51,407 bases of DNA, from contig JAUIGV010000037.1 of NCBI GenBank assembly GCA_030432565.1, positions 1 through 51,407 of the forward strand, read 5' to 3'. Under the pieces are notes generated by a model, which did not search any database, was not told where the DNA came from, and was given only the letters and a program-made list of their open reading frames with translations. Source of the stretch: Verrucomicrobiia bacterium (GTDB lineage Bacteria; Verrucomicrobiota; Verrucomicrobiia; Verrucomicrobiales; Akkermansiaceae). How positions within the stretch are numbered: the stretch's first letter is position 1; each line of letters opens with the position of its first letter. Below, in pieces: positions 38,122 to 46,700 of this stretch. The translations under genes were made by a program, and so were the position numbers.

Positions 38122-38334
38122 TCAAAAGAGCGCGGCAGCTTCGCCGGGAAGCGGGAAGTGCCCGCTTCTCTCCTTCTTCCAAATCACTTCGCCATCCCGA
38201 CGAATCTCAAAAATCCCCCCGCTTCCTCCAACCAAAATCACTTTTTGACCGGCGGTTTTCTCAATTTCGGCCGACACACGGTCTGCCTCGGGACGATAGT
38301 TTCATTGCTCGCAATATTCAATTTCGATTGCCAT
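38122..38334 (-). CDS. SelW/Rdx-family selenoprotein (Cys-x-x-Sec, in-frame TGA)
   Basis: From ATG 38334 the frame reads MAIEIEYCEQ, TGA (38302-38304), NYRPEADRVSAEI, a stretch to KVILVGGSGGIFEIRRDGEV, then IWKKERSGHFPLPGE and a final TGA. With Sec at residue 11 the product is 70 residues. This is the full length and layout of SelW/Rdx proteins: a beta strand ending in Y-C-x-x-U, a helix, then a GxGGxFEV-DG hairpin and a KxxxGxFP strand. The family has a thioredoxin-like fold and acts in thiol redox reactions. A stem-loop at SECIS distance follows the TGA. It lies 71 bases after the MBOAT gene, probably in the same operon. The alternative is a Cys homologue with a TGC-to-TGA mutation or read error, but the rest of the frame is undamaged. 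Confidence 0.82.
38269..38287 (-). promoter_or_regulatory. candidate bacterial SECIS stem-loop
   Basis: In the mRNA, 15-33 bases after UGA, GGC-A-GAC pairs with GUC-G-GCC around the 5-base loop CGUGU: three pairs, one A-G mismatch, three pairs. The loop starts 22 bases after UGA and has G at its second position. Bacterial SECIS elements are expected to have an apical loop about 16-37 bases downstream with G among the first two loop bases. Folded by hand; the stem is short. Confidence 0.5.
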
Positions 38335-38405
38335 GCGAGGATCATCGCCGCGATTCCCGGTCTAACAAACGAAAATTGCGCGGTCCGAAACTTTCCAATA
38401 TCGAC

Positions 38406-39287
38406 TTAAAGCACGGGGCCGATGAAATCGAAAATCCGGAGGCATCTCGCAATCACCTGGGTTTGAAACTCAGGGGGAAAGAGAACCCCGAGAGGCACGG
38501 CAACCAGAAGGAGGGCTGGAATCTTTCCAAGCGGTCTCCCCCATCTTCCCTCCAGGACCACCAGCAGGCCATGCACCGAAAAAAATGCGGTTGGCAGACC
38601 ATAACCCGCTTCCACCGGCAAGGTAATGGCAAGCTCGTGGAGGAGCCCCGACCCTACAAAGACTGCCATCGTCCCTGCCTCGCGTCCCAACAAACCTTCA
38701 ATCGGCCTTCCCACCAACCGTTGCATCATTTGCGAATATCCAACGTTCCATCTTCGACTCCAAAAATCCGCCACTCCGCGTGCTTTCAGAAGATTCGGAA
38801 ACAAGGTGCGCACTGGAAAGCCGGCCGCCCGGAGGCCCCCCTTGAGAACTCGAAGCGCTCCAAAGTGAAACCCGAGACTGATCGGCAAAAACATCACGAG
38901 AATCTGACGCCACTCCATTTCCCAAACCAACCAAGCCCCCAAAGTGCCTGTCACCATCAAAACGCACCCCCAAGCGACATCTTCCTTCCAAACCAGGTTC
39001 CTCCGGGTTTTTGCAAATGTCGCCGGATCCATTCCGAACCAACCCAAGCAAAAAACAAGGTAACGGCGCCAGCTGAGGTGGCCGCCCCACGCCCGATAGA
39101 CGAGCCCTTTCATCCCGGCGAGAAGCACGCCACAAATTCCCACCATTCGCCAAATCGGATCAGCGGACAAAAGGATATGGTTGGCGAACCACAACAGCAA
39201 AAGAACTAAAATCCAGGCAATCCACATGGAAAACTTCAGCCTCCCGAAAAACAGGCCAAGGAAGATCAGAACGACAATCCAAATCAT
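38406..39287 (-). CDS. wax-synthase-like MBOAT O-acyltransferase
   Basis: ATG 39287 overlaps the upstream stop as ATGA and gives 293 residues; an earlier in-frame start at 39311 adds eight polar residues. The protein has about seven membrane helices. Near residues 185-205 is DFWSRRWNVGYSQMM, the FWxRRWN motif of the wax-synthase domain. Near 225-240 is FVGSGLLHELAITLP, with the conserved catalytic His of membrane-bound O-acyltransferases in the SGLLHE context. The family esterifies alcohols, sterols or diacylglycerol with acyl groups. Chain length and acceptor are not readable. The coupling to two membrane proteins suggests a small envelope-lipid complex. Confidence 0.8.
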   Translation of the reverse strand: MIWIVVLIFLGLFFGRLKFSMWIAWILVLLLLWFANHILLSADPIWRMVGICGVLLAGMKGLVYRAWGGHLSWRRYLVFCLGWFGMDPATFAKTRRNLVWKEDVAWGCVLMVTGTLGAWLVWEMEWRQILVMFLPISLGFHFGALRVLKGGLRAAGFPVRTLFPNLLKARGVADFWSRRWNVGYSQMMQRLVGRPIEGLLGREAGTMAVFVGSGLLHELAITLPVEAGYGLPTAFFSVHGLLVVLEGRWGRPLGKIPALLLVAVPLGVLFPPEFQTQVIARCLRIFDFIGPVL

Positions 39288-39712
39288 CCTCCGCCTCCCA
39301 GGTTCCACCAAACCATGATCGCAAAGAAGATCATGAGATACAAAAAGAGCAGAGTTAGCAAACGCTTCGCAAGCCGGTTGAAACGAGTGTCTTTAACCTC
39401 CGCGAGATCAAAGCCAAAGAACTGGAGATACACCCTGACGGACCACCAGAAACAAATAAATCCCGACATCGCCGCAGCAGCCGGACTCGCACTCAACAAC
39501 CAATCCCGGAAACCCAGCGAAAGAATCGCAAAGAACAAATGGCTGGCAAGAATATAGGCCGCATACGTCCAGAAGAGTTCCCGCATCAGCGGACTCAGAT
39601 CGGCAAGCTTCTCCTTCCAACCCAGAATCCGGGGGATCCAAAAACTTGCAATCGTCAGGACAAGCAATCCAAGCCCTGCAAACAACAAACCGTAATTCAA
39701 AACCTCCCTCAT
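39284..39712 (-). CDS. four-helix membrane protein, paralogue of the upstream gene
   Basis: The 142-residue protein has four hydrophobic segments (LLFAGLGLLVLTIASFWI; ELFWTYAAYILASHLFFAIL; AMSGFICFWWSVRVYLQFFGFD; LLTLLFLYLMIFFAIMVWW). Its middle aligns with the gene just upstream: YAAYILASHLFFAILSLGF against HCGYIVMLISGLAILCLGW, and FICFWWSVRVYLQFFGFD against FFTVFWASRVVVQLTYYD. The two are therefore tandem paralogues and may form a heterodimer. Start and stop overlap both neighbours by ATGA. I recognise no named family. Confidence 0.75.
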   Translation of the reverse strand: MREVLNYGLLFAGLGLLVLTIASFWIPRILGWKEKLADLSPLMRELFWTYAAYILASHLFFAILSLGFRDWLLSASPAAAAMSGFICFWWSVRVYLQFFGFDLAEVKDTRFNRLAKRLLTLLFLYLMIFFAIMVWWNLGGGG

Positions 39713-40116
39713 CTTTCGAACAAAAAGGCGGCGCCAAAAACAAGCGCCAGGGTGAAAAACACCATCAGGAAGAAAATATCCCAGAATCGCTCGCGACGAC
39801 GGTATTCAGAATCGTAGTAAGTCAGTTGAACCACCACCCGGCTTGCCCAAAAGACGGTAAAAAAGCCACTCACTACCTTTGACATCCCGCCTTCCAAAAA
39901 CAAGTGCGGCCAACCGAGGCAGAGAATCGCAAGTCCCGAAATGAGCATGACGATATAACCGCAGTGCACATAGAAAATCTGACGGACCAGTTTCTCGGCA
40001 CGGGCCAGGCTTCCGGCATACCCGAGCCGCGGTGCCGCCACAAAATTGGCCACAACCAGGCCCACACAAATCAACCCGGCCAGACGAAGGAGAATAATTG
40101 TATATTCAGCATTCAT
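39709..40116 (-). CDS. four-helix membrane protein, tandem paralogue
   Basis: The 135-residue protein has four hydrophobic segments (IILLRLAGLICVGLVVANFV; HCGYIVMLISGLAILCLGW; VSGFFTVFWASRVVVQLTYY; FLMVFFTLALVFGAAFLF). It is the first gene of a tightly overlapping trio ending in the acyltransferase. It lies 132 bases after the DCC gene, so it may belong to the same transcript or have its own promoter. A degraded resemblance to the GbsR-type palindrome (10 of 18 positions) sits just before its ATG. The family is unknown. Confidence 0.75.
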   Translation of the reverse strand: MNAEYTIILLRLAGLICVGLVVANFVAAPRLGYAGSLARAEKLVRQIFYVHCGYIVMLISGLAILCLGWPHLFLEGGMSKVVSGFFTVFWASRVVVQLTYYDSEYRRRERFWDIFFLMVFFTLALVFGAAFLFER

Positions 40117-40248
40117 CGTTTCATATTTCCATGAGTCTGGTCAGGCGACGCGGTCTTGACCGGTGGCGGTCGTCCGCCCGGCGTAAGAGTCTTTTTATCC
40201 AAGTGATCATTTTTTGTTTACTGGTCTGGGGTTTGGGTGGGTGAAATT

Positions 40249-40734
40249 TCAATGCATCAACTCCGCGCGCCATTCATCGTGATCACTGGCGCATCCGCCA
40301 TCGTCGCAATCCGGAAGCACCATCGAGTGGAGCGTTTCTCGGACTTCCCGGTCTTTCCGGCGAAAAAAGATCTTGCTGAGACCATGGCGGTTGGAAGCAA
40401 GAAGGCGACACATCCGGACCGCCACCGCCAGCATCACGGGCTTGGCGAGCCGACGGGCCAAAGCACGGTGATCGGCGCAACTGTAGAGACACCACACCCA
40501 GGCCTCGGCTCCCCGGAAAATTGCCCCTTCGTCCGTCCGGACAATCATTTCACGAGCAGGATCGAGGGTCCCGACTCCCGGGAAAACCTCCTCGGCAACC
40601 GGTGACTGATACGGAATAAATTGAATTTTAAAGGCCCGCGTCTGACGATTGATCCACTCATGGAAGGTGCAGCACATTCCACAGCGACCATCGTAATAAA
40701 CTTCGATCGAATTGACATGCATTGGGAGATTCAT
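40249..40734 (-). CDS. DCC-family thiol-disulfide oxidoreductase (DUF393)
   Basis: The 161-residue protein opens with EVYYDGRCGMCCTFHEWINRQ, the DxxCxxC motif that gives the family its name. The two thiols sit as in a thioredoxin-like active site. FIPYQSP, EMIVRTDEGAIFRGAEAW and HGLSKIFFRRK further match DUF393. The C-terminus has an unusual acidic, Cys-containing tail (LPDCDDGGCASDHDE) that might bind metal. It has no signal peptide and is probably cytoplasmic or membrane-associated. An 18-bp palindrome shared with the regulator lies 29 bases before its ATG. With the SelW-like protein it gives the cluster two thiol-redox proteins. Confidence 0.88.
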   Translation of the reverse strand: MNLPMHVNSIEVYYDGRCGMCCTFHEWINRQTRAFKIQFIPYQSPVAEEVFPGVGTLDPAREMIVRTDEGAIFRGAEAWVWCLYSCADHRALARRLAKPVMLAVAVRMCRLLASNRHGLSKIFFRRKDREVRETLHSMVLPDCDDGGCASDHDEWRAELMH

Positions 40735-40762
40735 CTTATTGTTCTTTCTACTTATTTTGTTT

Positions 40763-40780
40763 TTTCAGTATTTTCTGAAA
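40763..40780. promoter_or_regulatory. operator-like palindrome upstream of the DCC gene
   Basis: TTTCAGTATTTTCTGAAA differs at one of 18 positions from the perfect palindrome before the regulator gene. It ends 29 bases upstream of the DCC start, within an AT-rich promoter-like region. It is a candidate binding site for the adjacent GbsR/MarR protein. Confidence 0.65.
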
Positions 40781-40828
40781 CTTTGACTCGCGTCGTGTTG
40801 CATCTCTCGTTTTTCCTCCCTTAAGGCT

Positions 40829-41350
40829 CTAGCTGAAGAACTTCATCGCTAGTTTGATCGCCTTCCCGTGCTGCATCGAAGCGACGCGATCCCCCATTTT
40901 TGAGGCGAAGCTCACAAAATCTTCGAGTTGGCCCATCTGATCATGGAACGCCTTCCCTTCAGCTGACTTCATGTCTTCGGAGGCTGCTTTGCAGTTCCTT
41001 AGAGTCTCAAGCGCCGGATCAATCTCGCGCCGCTTGCGCTCCCGCGCAACCCGCCTGAAGATTTCCCAGACGTCCTTCTCGGCCTCGAAAAATTCCTTTC
41101 GTTCCCCCTTTTTGGTGACGATCCGGATCAACCCCCAGCTTACAAGGTCCTTGAGATTGGTGTGAGCGTTTCCCCGGCTAATCGCGAGAGTTTCCATGAC
41201 CTCATCGGTACTCATGACCTCAGGGGCTGTCATCAAAAGCGCATGAATCTGAGCCATCGTTCGGTTGATTCCCCACTGGGCCCCCATGATCCCCCATTGG
41301 GTCACGAACTCCTCACGGGCCTCTTCAAGTCTGACACTTTCATCGCTCAT
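40829..41350 (-). CDS. GbsR/MarR family transcriptional regulator
   Basis: The 173-residue protein has a winged helix near residues 25-95: MAQIHALLMTAPEVMSTDEVMETLAISRGNAHTNLKDLVSWGLI, then the wing VTKKGERKEFFEAE. This helix-turn-helix with SRGNxHxNLxxLxxWGLI is characteristic of GbsR-type regulators. GbsR proteins control osmoprotectant (choline/betaine) genes in Bacillus, but relatives in other phyla serve various operons. The C-terminal half is helical and probably makes the dimer. A perfect palindrome lies five bases before its ATG, and a near copy precedes the next gene, so it probably represses itself and the downstream cassette. The ligand is unknown. Confidence 0.92.
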   Translation of the reverse strand: MSDESVRLEEAREEFVTQWGIMGAQWGINRTMAQIHALLMTAPEVMSTDEVMETLAISRGNAHTNLKDLVSWGLIRIVTKKGERKEFFEAEKDVWEIFRRVARERKRREIDPALETLRNCKAASEDMKSAEGKAFHDQMGQLEDFVSFASKMGDRVASMQHGKAIKLAMKFFS

Positions 41351-41354
41351 CTGG

Positions 41355-41372
41355 TTTCAGTATTTACTGAAA
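41355..41372. promoter_or_regulatory. operator-like perfect palindrome upstream of the regulator
   Basis: TTTCAGTA-TT-TACTGAAA is a perfect 8-bp inverted repeat with a 2-base spacer, ending five bases before the regulator's start codon. The near copy at 40763-40780 supports a real operator and autoregulation. Confidence 0.7.
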
Positions 41373-41492
41373 GTTCATTTTCGTCAAGGTGAGGATTAGA
41401 GAATTTCAACTTTTACGCCCTTACCGCCGCAGTTGGGTGACTGACCACAGGACATTGGCGAATGGCATTCCAACATGGTCTTTGGTTCGATC

Positions 41493-41527
41493 AAAAAAAA
41501 GCCCGGCCCTCCGCGAGGAGACCGGGC
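41493..41527 (-). terminator. rho-independent terminator of pgk
   Basis: On the minus strand GCCCGG pairs with CCGGGC, and CTCC pairs with GGAG around a four-base loop (GCGA on the plus strand). A run of eight T follows. It lies 21 bases past the pgk stop. Confidence 0.88.
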
Positions 41528-41548
41528 CCGTGAAATCGATTGGTAAAA

Positions 41549-42748
41549 TCAGGCTTCCGTCAGGGCGGCAACTCCAGGGAGAGTCTTGCCTTCAAGCAAT
41601 TCGAGACTTGCTCCACCACCGGTGGAAATGAAGCTCATTTTGTCTGCAACGCCGAACTTCACGGCTGCAGTCACGGAATCACCTCCTCCAACGATGCTTA
41701 GCGCACCGCTTTGGACAACGGCCTCGGCAATTTCCTTGGTCCCCTTCGCAAAGCAGTCCTTTTCAAAGACACCCATGGGCCCGTTCCAAAGCACCGTCTT
41801 GGCAGTCAGCAACACCTCCTTGAACTCGGCAATTGCCACGTCACCAATATCGATGCCTTCCTTGTCCGCCGGGATCGCTCCGCCTTCACCATAAACTTCG
41901 GTGTTCCAGGTCTCGGCACCTTCCTTGAACTCCTTCGTGATCCGCGTGTCGGCGGGAAGCAGGAATTTCACGCCTTTTTCCTCGGCCTTTTTTAAGATCT
42001 CAAGAGCAAGTTCCTGCTTGTCATCTTCGACCAGGCTCATTCCGACTTCATAACCTTGTGCCTTCCGGAAGGTGTAAGCCATGGCTCCGCCAATCAGGAT
42101 GGTGTCGGCCTTCTCAAGAAGCGCGGAAATAACCTCGATTTTGTCGCTCACTTTCGCCCCCCCCATGATGACGACGAAAGGTCTCTCGGCGTTGGCCAGC
42201 TTCCCTTCGAGATATTCAAGCTCACGCTCGATGAGTAATCCCATCGCGCTTTTGGAAACATGATGCGTCACTCCCTCGGTCGAGGCGTGGGCGCGGTGAG
42301 CGGTGCCAAAGGCGTCGTTCACAAAAATTTCCGCATTTCCGGCCAGAGCCTTCGCAAATTCCGCATCGTTCTTTTTTTCCTCGGGATAGTAACGGGTGTT
42401 CTCCAGAAGCAGAACATCACCGTCCTTCAAGCCCGCGCGAAGGGCTGCGGTATCCTCACCGATGCAGTCGTCCGCAAAAGTGACATCCTGCCCCAGCAGC
42501 TCACAAAGTCGCGCCGCAACCGGCTCAAGCGAATACTTTTTCTCGCGAGCTTCGGTCGGCCGCCCCATATGGGAGCAGAGAACGAGGCGGGCCCCACTGG
42601 AGAGCAGCTGTTTGATTGTCGGAAGAGCCGCCTGAATGCGGGTGTCATCCGTGATTTCGAAGGCGTCGTTGGTGGGAACATTAAAGTCGGCACGCATCAG
42701 CACTTCCTGACCGGCGACATCGATATCGCGAATGGTGAGTTTACTCAT
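41549..42748 (-). CDS. pgk: phosphoglycerate kinase
   Basis: ATG 42748 (MSKLTIRDIDVAG) gives 399 residues, the normal length. The enzyme transfers phosphate from 1,3-bisphosphoglycerate to ADP in glycolysis. Key motifs are RADFNVPTND, the LCSHMGRP substrate loop, ENTRYYPEEKKND, FVNDAFGTAHRAHAST, VIMGGAKVSDKI, and the C-terminal nucleotide site LWNGPMGVFE and SIVGGGDSVTA with STGGGASLE. All catalytic residues are in place. It is monocistronic, with its own terminator and a divergent sugar nucleotidyltransferase gene 141 bases away. Confidence 0.98.
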   Translation of the reverse strand: MSKLTIRDIDVAGQEVLMRADFNVPTNDAFEITDDTRIQAALPTIKQLLSSGARLVLCSHMGRPTEAREKKYSLEPVAARLCELLGQDVTFADDCIGEDTAALRAGLKDGDVLLLENTRYYPEEKKNDAEFAKALAGNAEIFVNDAFGTAHRAHASTEGVTHHVSKSAMGLLIERELEYLEGKLANAERPFVVIMGGAKVSDKIEVISALLEKADTILIGGAMAYTFRKAQGYEVGMSLVEDDKQELALEILKKAEEKGVKFLLPADTRITKEFKEGAETWNTEVYGEGGAIPADKEGIDIGDVAIAEFKEVLLTAKTVLWNGPMGVFEKDCFAKGTKEIAEAVVQSGALSIVGGGDSVTAAVKFGVADKMSFISTGGGASLELLEGKTLPGVAALTEA

Positions 42749-42889
42749 AATTGGACGGGTTTTTGGTGCCGCAGACATGGCTTCCTGTCAAGAACTCCCC
42801 GGAAATGCCCATTCATTAACAATGAGCGTTCCCCTCCCTTCTTGCGCCTTGTCAATCAGGGATCGCTTGCTCATGGTCCCCAAAAATCC

Positions 42890-43726
42890 ATGAAGATTAA
42901 GAAAGCGGTCATCACTGCAGCCGGCCCAAAGCAACAGCACCTCCCATTGCAAACTCTGGTCAGTCCCACCGGCGAGACCAAAACCGTCGCCGCATTTCTC
43001 CTTGATGAAATCTTCGCCAGCGGAATTGAATCCGTTGCGATTGTCATCGCGCCGGGAACTGAAACCGATTTCTCATCCGCGGTCGCGGACCATCTGGACA
43101 AGGTCACATTTATCGAACAAGCAACTCCTCTGGGATATGGCCACGCCGTCCTGTGCGCCAGCGATTTCACCGGAAGTGATCCCTTCCTCCTAATGATGGG
43201 AGACCATCTTTACCTTTCGTTCGCGAAGGAATCCTGTGTGCGACAGCTTCTCGATTTCGCCTCACAGGCAAGCGGCCCGGTTTCAGCAGTGCAACCCACC
43301 CACGAGAGCAAATTACCCTTTTACGGAACAGTCGCGGCTTCACCTGTCGGAGGAGTTCAGGGGCTCTATGAGGTCTCTCACATGATTGAAAAGCCCACTC
43401 CCACGATCGCGGAACAAGAGTTGATCGTTCCGGGCTTGAGGTCCGGAAACTATCTTTGCTTCTTTGGCATGCACGTTCTCACCGCTCCCGTTATGGAGCA
43501 TCTTGATCAATCGTTCACCGGAGAAGGTGACCTACCCCTCACGCCAAGCCTTGCGGCGGCCGCCCGCGGTGAAAAATACCTCGCCTGCGAAATAGAAGGC
43601 CTTCGGTTCAATATCGAAGAACCCTATGGCCTCCTGCGGGCCCAACTTGGAATGGCGCTCTCCGGAGAAGGTCGCGACGAAGTGATGGGGGCCATGATTG
43701 AACTAATCGCTGTTACCAGGCGCTAA
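42890..43726 (+). CDS. GalU-like sugar nucleotidyltransferase with altered signature
   Basis: ATG 42890 (MKIKKAVITAAG) begins the family fold, giving 278 residues; the long upstream open frame is antisense to pgk and is ignored. The protein aligns with UTP-glucose-1-phosphate uridylyltransferases: AAFLLDEIFASGIESVAIVIAP, FIEQATPLGYGHAVLCA, FLLMMGDHLY with the metal Asp, and the late FNIEEPYGLLRAQLGMAL. The N-terminal signature is unusual. Where GalU has AAGxGTRxLPxTK this has AAGPKQQHLPLQTL, lacking GTR and the catalytic Lys. It may have lost transfer activity or use another substrate. It is followed after 17 bases by a kinase/UGPase fusion, so it could act with it. Confidence 0.82.
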   Translation: MKIKKAVITAAGPKQQHLPLQTLVSPTGETKTVAAFLLDEIFASGIESVAIVIAPGTETDFSSAVADHLDKVTFIEQATPLGYGHAVLCASDFTGSDPFLLMMGDHLYLSFAKESCVRQLLDFASQASGPVSAVQPTHESKLPFYGTVAASPVGGVQGLYEVSHMIEKPTPTIAEQELIVPGLRSGNYLCFFGMHVLTAPVMEHLDQSFTGEGDLPLTPSLAAAARGEKYLACEIEGLRFNIEEPYGLLRAQLGMALSGEGRDEVMGAMIELIAVTRR

Positions 43727-43743
43727 TCCTCTTCCTACTTCCG

Positions 43744-46700
43744 ATGTTAGTCTCACTCATCACCGCAGAGGACCCCGTCATTCGTGATCGTTCATTGGCG
43801 GATTCCTGCGCCCCCCTCGATACCGACTCCCTCCTTCGGGAATGCTCGGAATTGGATGCCTTCCGCCGCACCTCGGAGAACCTGTATCATCGGGTCCGCG
43901 CCATCTTCTTCCTTCAAGCGATTTATCGCTTCCACCTCCCCGGGAAGCTCCCGGTTTCAGCGACCGGATCCATTCCATTCGAAGGTTACGAATACCTCCT
44001 TGGGCGGCATTTTGAGGAGGCCATCGACGTCTTTCTCGAGATCCAAGACCAGGACGGCCCCTCCGATGGCATTTGCTCCGCTCTGGCATCCGCCTACCAT
44101 CAACTCGCCTTCCAGACCCTTGCCGACCAAGTCCGCAAATCGGTCCGCACCGTCCGCGGCAACCAGTGGATGTTCCGCATGGGACACCCCGCCGACCACC
44201 CGCTCCGCATTCGTCGTGAACTCCTCGAACAAGACGAACACCGCTTCCCAATCCTTTGCGAACGCACTCCCGTTCGCATGGACCTGACCCACTCGGCCTG
44301 GTCTGACATTTTCTTCCTTGGCATGGACTTCCCGCAAGGAGCCCGCGTCGTCAACGTCTCCGTCGATCTCGCCGTTCATGGTCGCGATTCAAAACCAAAA
44401 CCTCCGGTCGAAGCTTACTTTCGCATCATCGACGAGCCTGTCCTTAAACTCACCTCCATTGATCTCAAGGCCACCGCTGTCATCTCCTCGCTTGGCGACG
44501 TTTTCGACTTCGCCAAAGACTACCTTGGACTCCTCAAAGCGGCTGTCATTGCCTCCGGAATTATCCCTCCAGGCATCGAGGGCTCCGGCAAATCACTCGC
44601 CGACCTCCTCAACCGGCTCGCAGGCCCCAATCGCGGTATCGAAATCATCTCCTCCGTCAACGACATCCCCAAGGGGTCCCGCCTGGCCGTTTCCACCAAT
44701 CTCCTTGCCGCCCTCATCAGCGCCTGCATGCGCGCCACGGGACAAACCAATTCACTCACCGGCGAACTTACCGAAAGTGAGAGACGCCTCGTCCTTGCCC
44801 GCGCCATTCTCGGAGAATGGATTGGCGGATCCGGGGGAGGTTGGCAGGACTCCGGTGGCGTCTGGCCCGGGATCAAGCTCATTGAAGGCGAAGTTGCGGG
44901 TGAAACCGATCCGGAACACGGCATTTCCCGTGGGCGCCTCATGCCCAAGCACAAGGTCTTCAATCAGGAGGAAATCCCGGACTCCGCCCGACAGGCTCTC
45001 ACTGATTCGCTCATCCTGGTCCACGGCGGCATGGCCCAAAACGTCGGCCCCATCCTCGAGATGGTCACCGAAAAATACCTTCTGCGATCCTCCGCCGAAT
45101 GGAAGGCCCGCCAGGAAGCCCTCGACCTCCTCGATCAAATCGTGAAGGCCCTCGCAGGCGGAGACATCCGCGAACTCGGACGGCTCACCACCGCAAACTT
45201 TCGCGGCCCGCTCCAAACCATCATTCCCTGGGCCACCAACCACTTTACCGAAACTCTCATCACGCGCGTATCGGAGAAATTCGGCGACGACTTTTGGGGC
45301 TTCTGGATGCTCGGCGGCATGTCCGGCGGCGGCATGGGCTTCATCGTCGACCCCTCACGCAAGCAAGAGGCCCTGAACATCATTCACGACATCATGATCC
45401 AAACCAAGCGGGAGCTCGAAAACGCCCTCCCCTTCGCCATGGACCCGGTCGTTTATGACTTCGGAATCAACCCACACGGGACCTTTGGCCAAATTCATCA
45501 CGGAGAAGAAGCCCTTCTCCCGCCCTCCTACTACCACCTCGCCCTCGCCGATACCCTGCGGACTCCGCCCGCAGACCTCTCCCCAACTGCAAGGGCCGAG
45601 CTCGATCAGTTCGCCCGGGCCTGCCGGACCAACTCCGCTTTCTCTTCTTCGGTCGAATCCCTCTTCGAAACCCTCATCCCGCGGATCGGCGATCAATCGG
45701 CCGGGGATAACTCGCTTTCAAAGCTCCTCACCGAAAACGGATTCGATCGTCGTCAGCACGAGCAAATCCGCAAGGATCTCGTCGAAGGAAGAATCGGTCT
45801 CGCTCAGAACCGTCTCCCTGCCACCACCGTGATCAAAGATGTCGCACCTGAAGACGTCACTGATTTCACCAAATCAGATGCCACAGAAAATCTCGCACTC
45901 GGGGAACAAGCCCTCGCAGACGGAGAGGTCGGAGTCATCACCCTGGCCGCCGGAGCCGGATCCCGCTGGACCCAGGGAGCCGGCGTCTGCAAGGCCCTTC
46001 ATCCCTTCGTTCGCCTTGCCGGACGCCATCGCACCTTTGTCGAAACGCACCTCGCGAAATCCCGCAAACGCGGACAGGAGGCGGGAACAACCATCCCGCA
46101 CATCTTCACCACTTCTTATCTCACCCACCAACCGACCCGTCAGTTCTTAGACACCGTCGACGGCTACAACTATCCCGGCTCGCTTCACTTGTCCCAAGGC
46201 CGCTCGGTCGGTCTCCGCATGATCCCGACCGTCCGCGATCTCCGCTTTGCCTGGGAAGAGATGCCCCAGCAGGTCCTCGACGAGCAGCAGCAAAAGATGC
46301 GGGACTCGGTCAGAGCAGCCCTGCTCAACTGGGCCCGGTCAACCGGAGAAGCCAGCGATTACACCGACAACCTCCCGCTACAATGCCTCCACCCGGTTGG
46401 CCACTTTTACGAAGTCCCCAACCTTCTGCTCAACGGAACCCTCGCCAACCTTCTCGAAGAGCGCCCCCAACTCAAGACCCTCATGCTCCACAATATCGAC
46501 ACCCTCGGCGCCGATGTGGACCCCGCCCTATTGGGACACCACCTCGCCAGCGACACCGGCCTCACCTTCGAAGTCATCACCCGTCGACTCGAGGACCGCG
46601 GCGGCGGCCTGGCCTCCATCGGAGGACGCCCGCGACTTCTTGAAGGCCTTGCGATGCCACGCGAGGAGGACGAATTTGCTCTTTCCTACTACAACTCGAT

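Noticed and set aside
38158-38409. 83-codon plus-strand ORF over the SelW-like gene
   Set aside because: It has no family features, and the minus strand in the same place has a full Rdx-type protein with conserved motifs.
40119-40136. third copy of the GbsR operator before the first membrane gene
   Set aside because: Only 10 of 18 positions match and the palindrome is broken; kept only as a remark.
42260-42889. 210-codon upstream extension of the nucleotidyltransferase
   Set aside because: It is antisense to pgk, and the real fold begins at MKIKKAVITAAG (42890).
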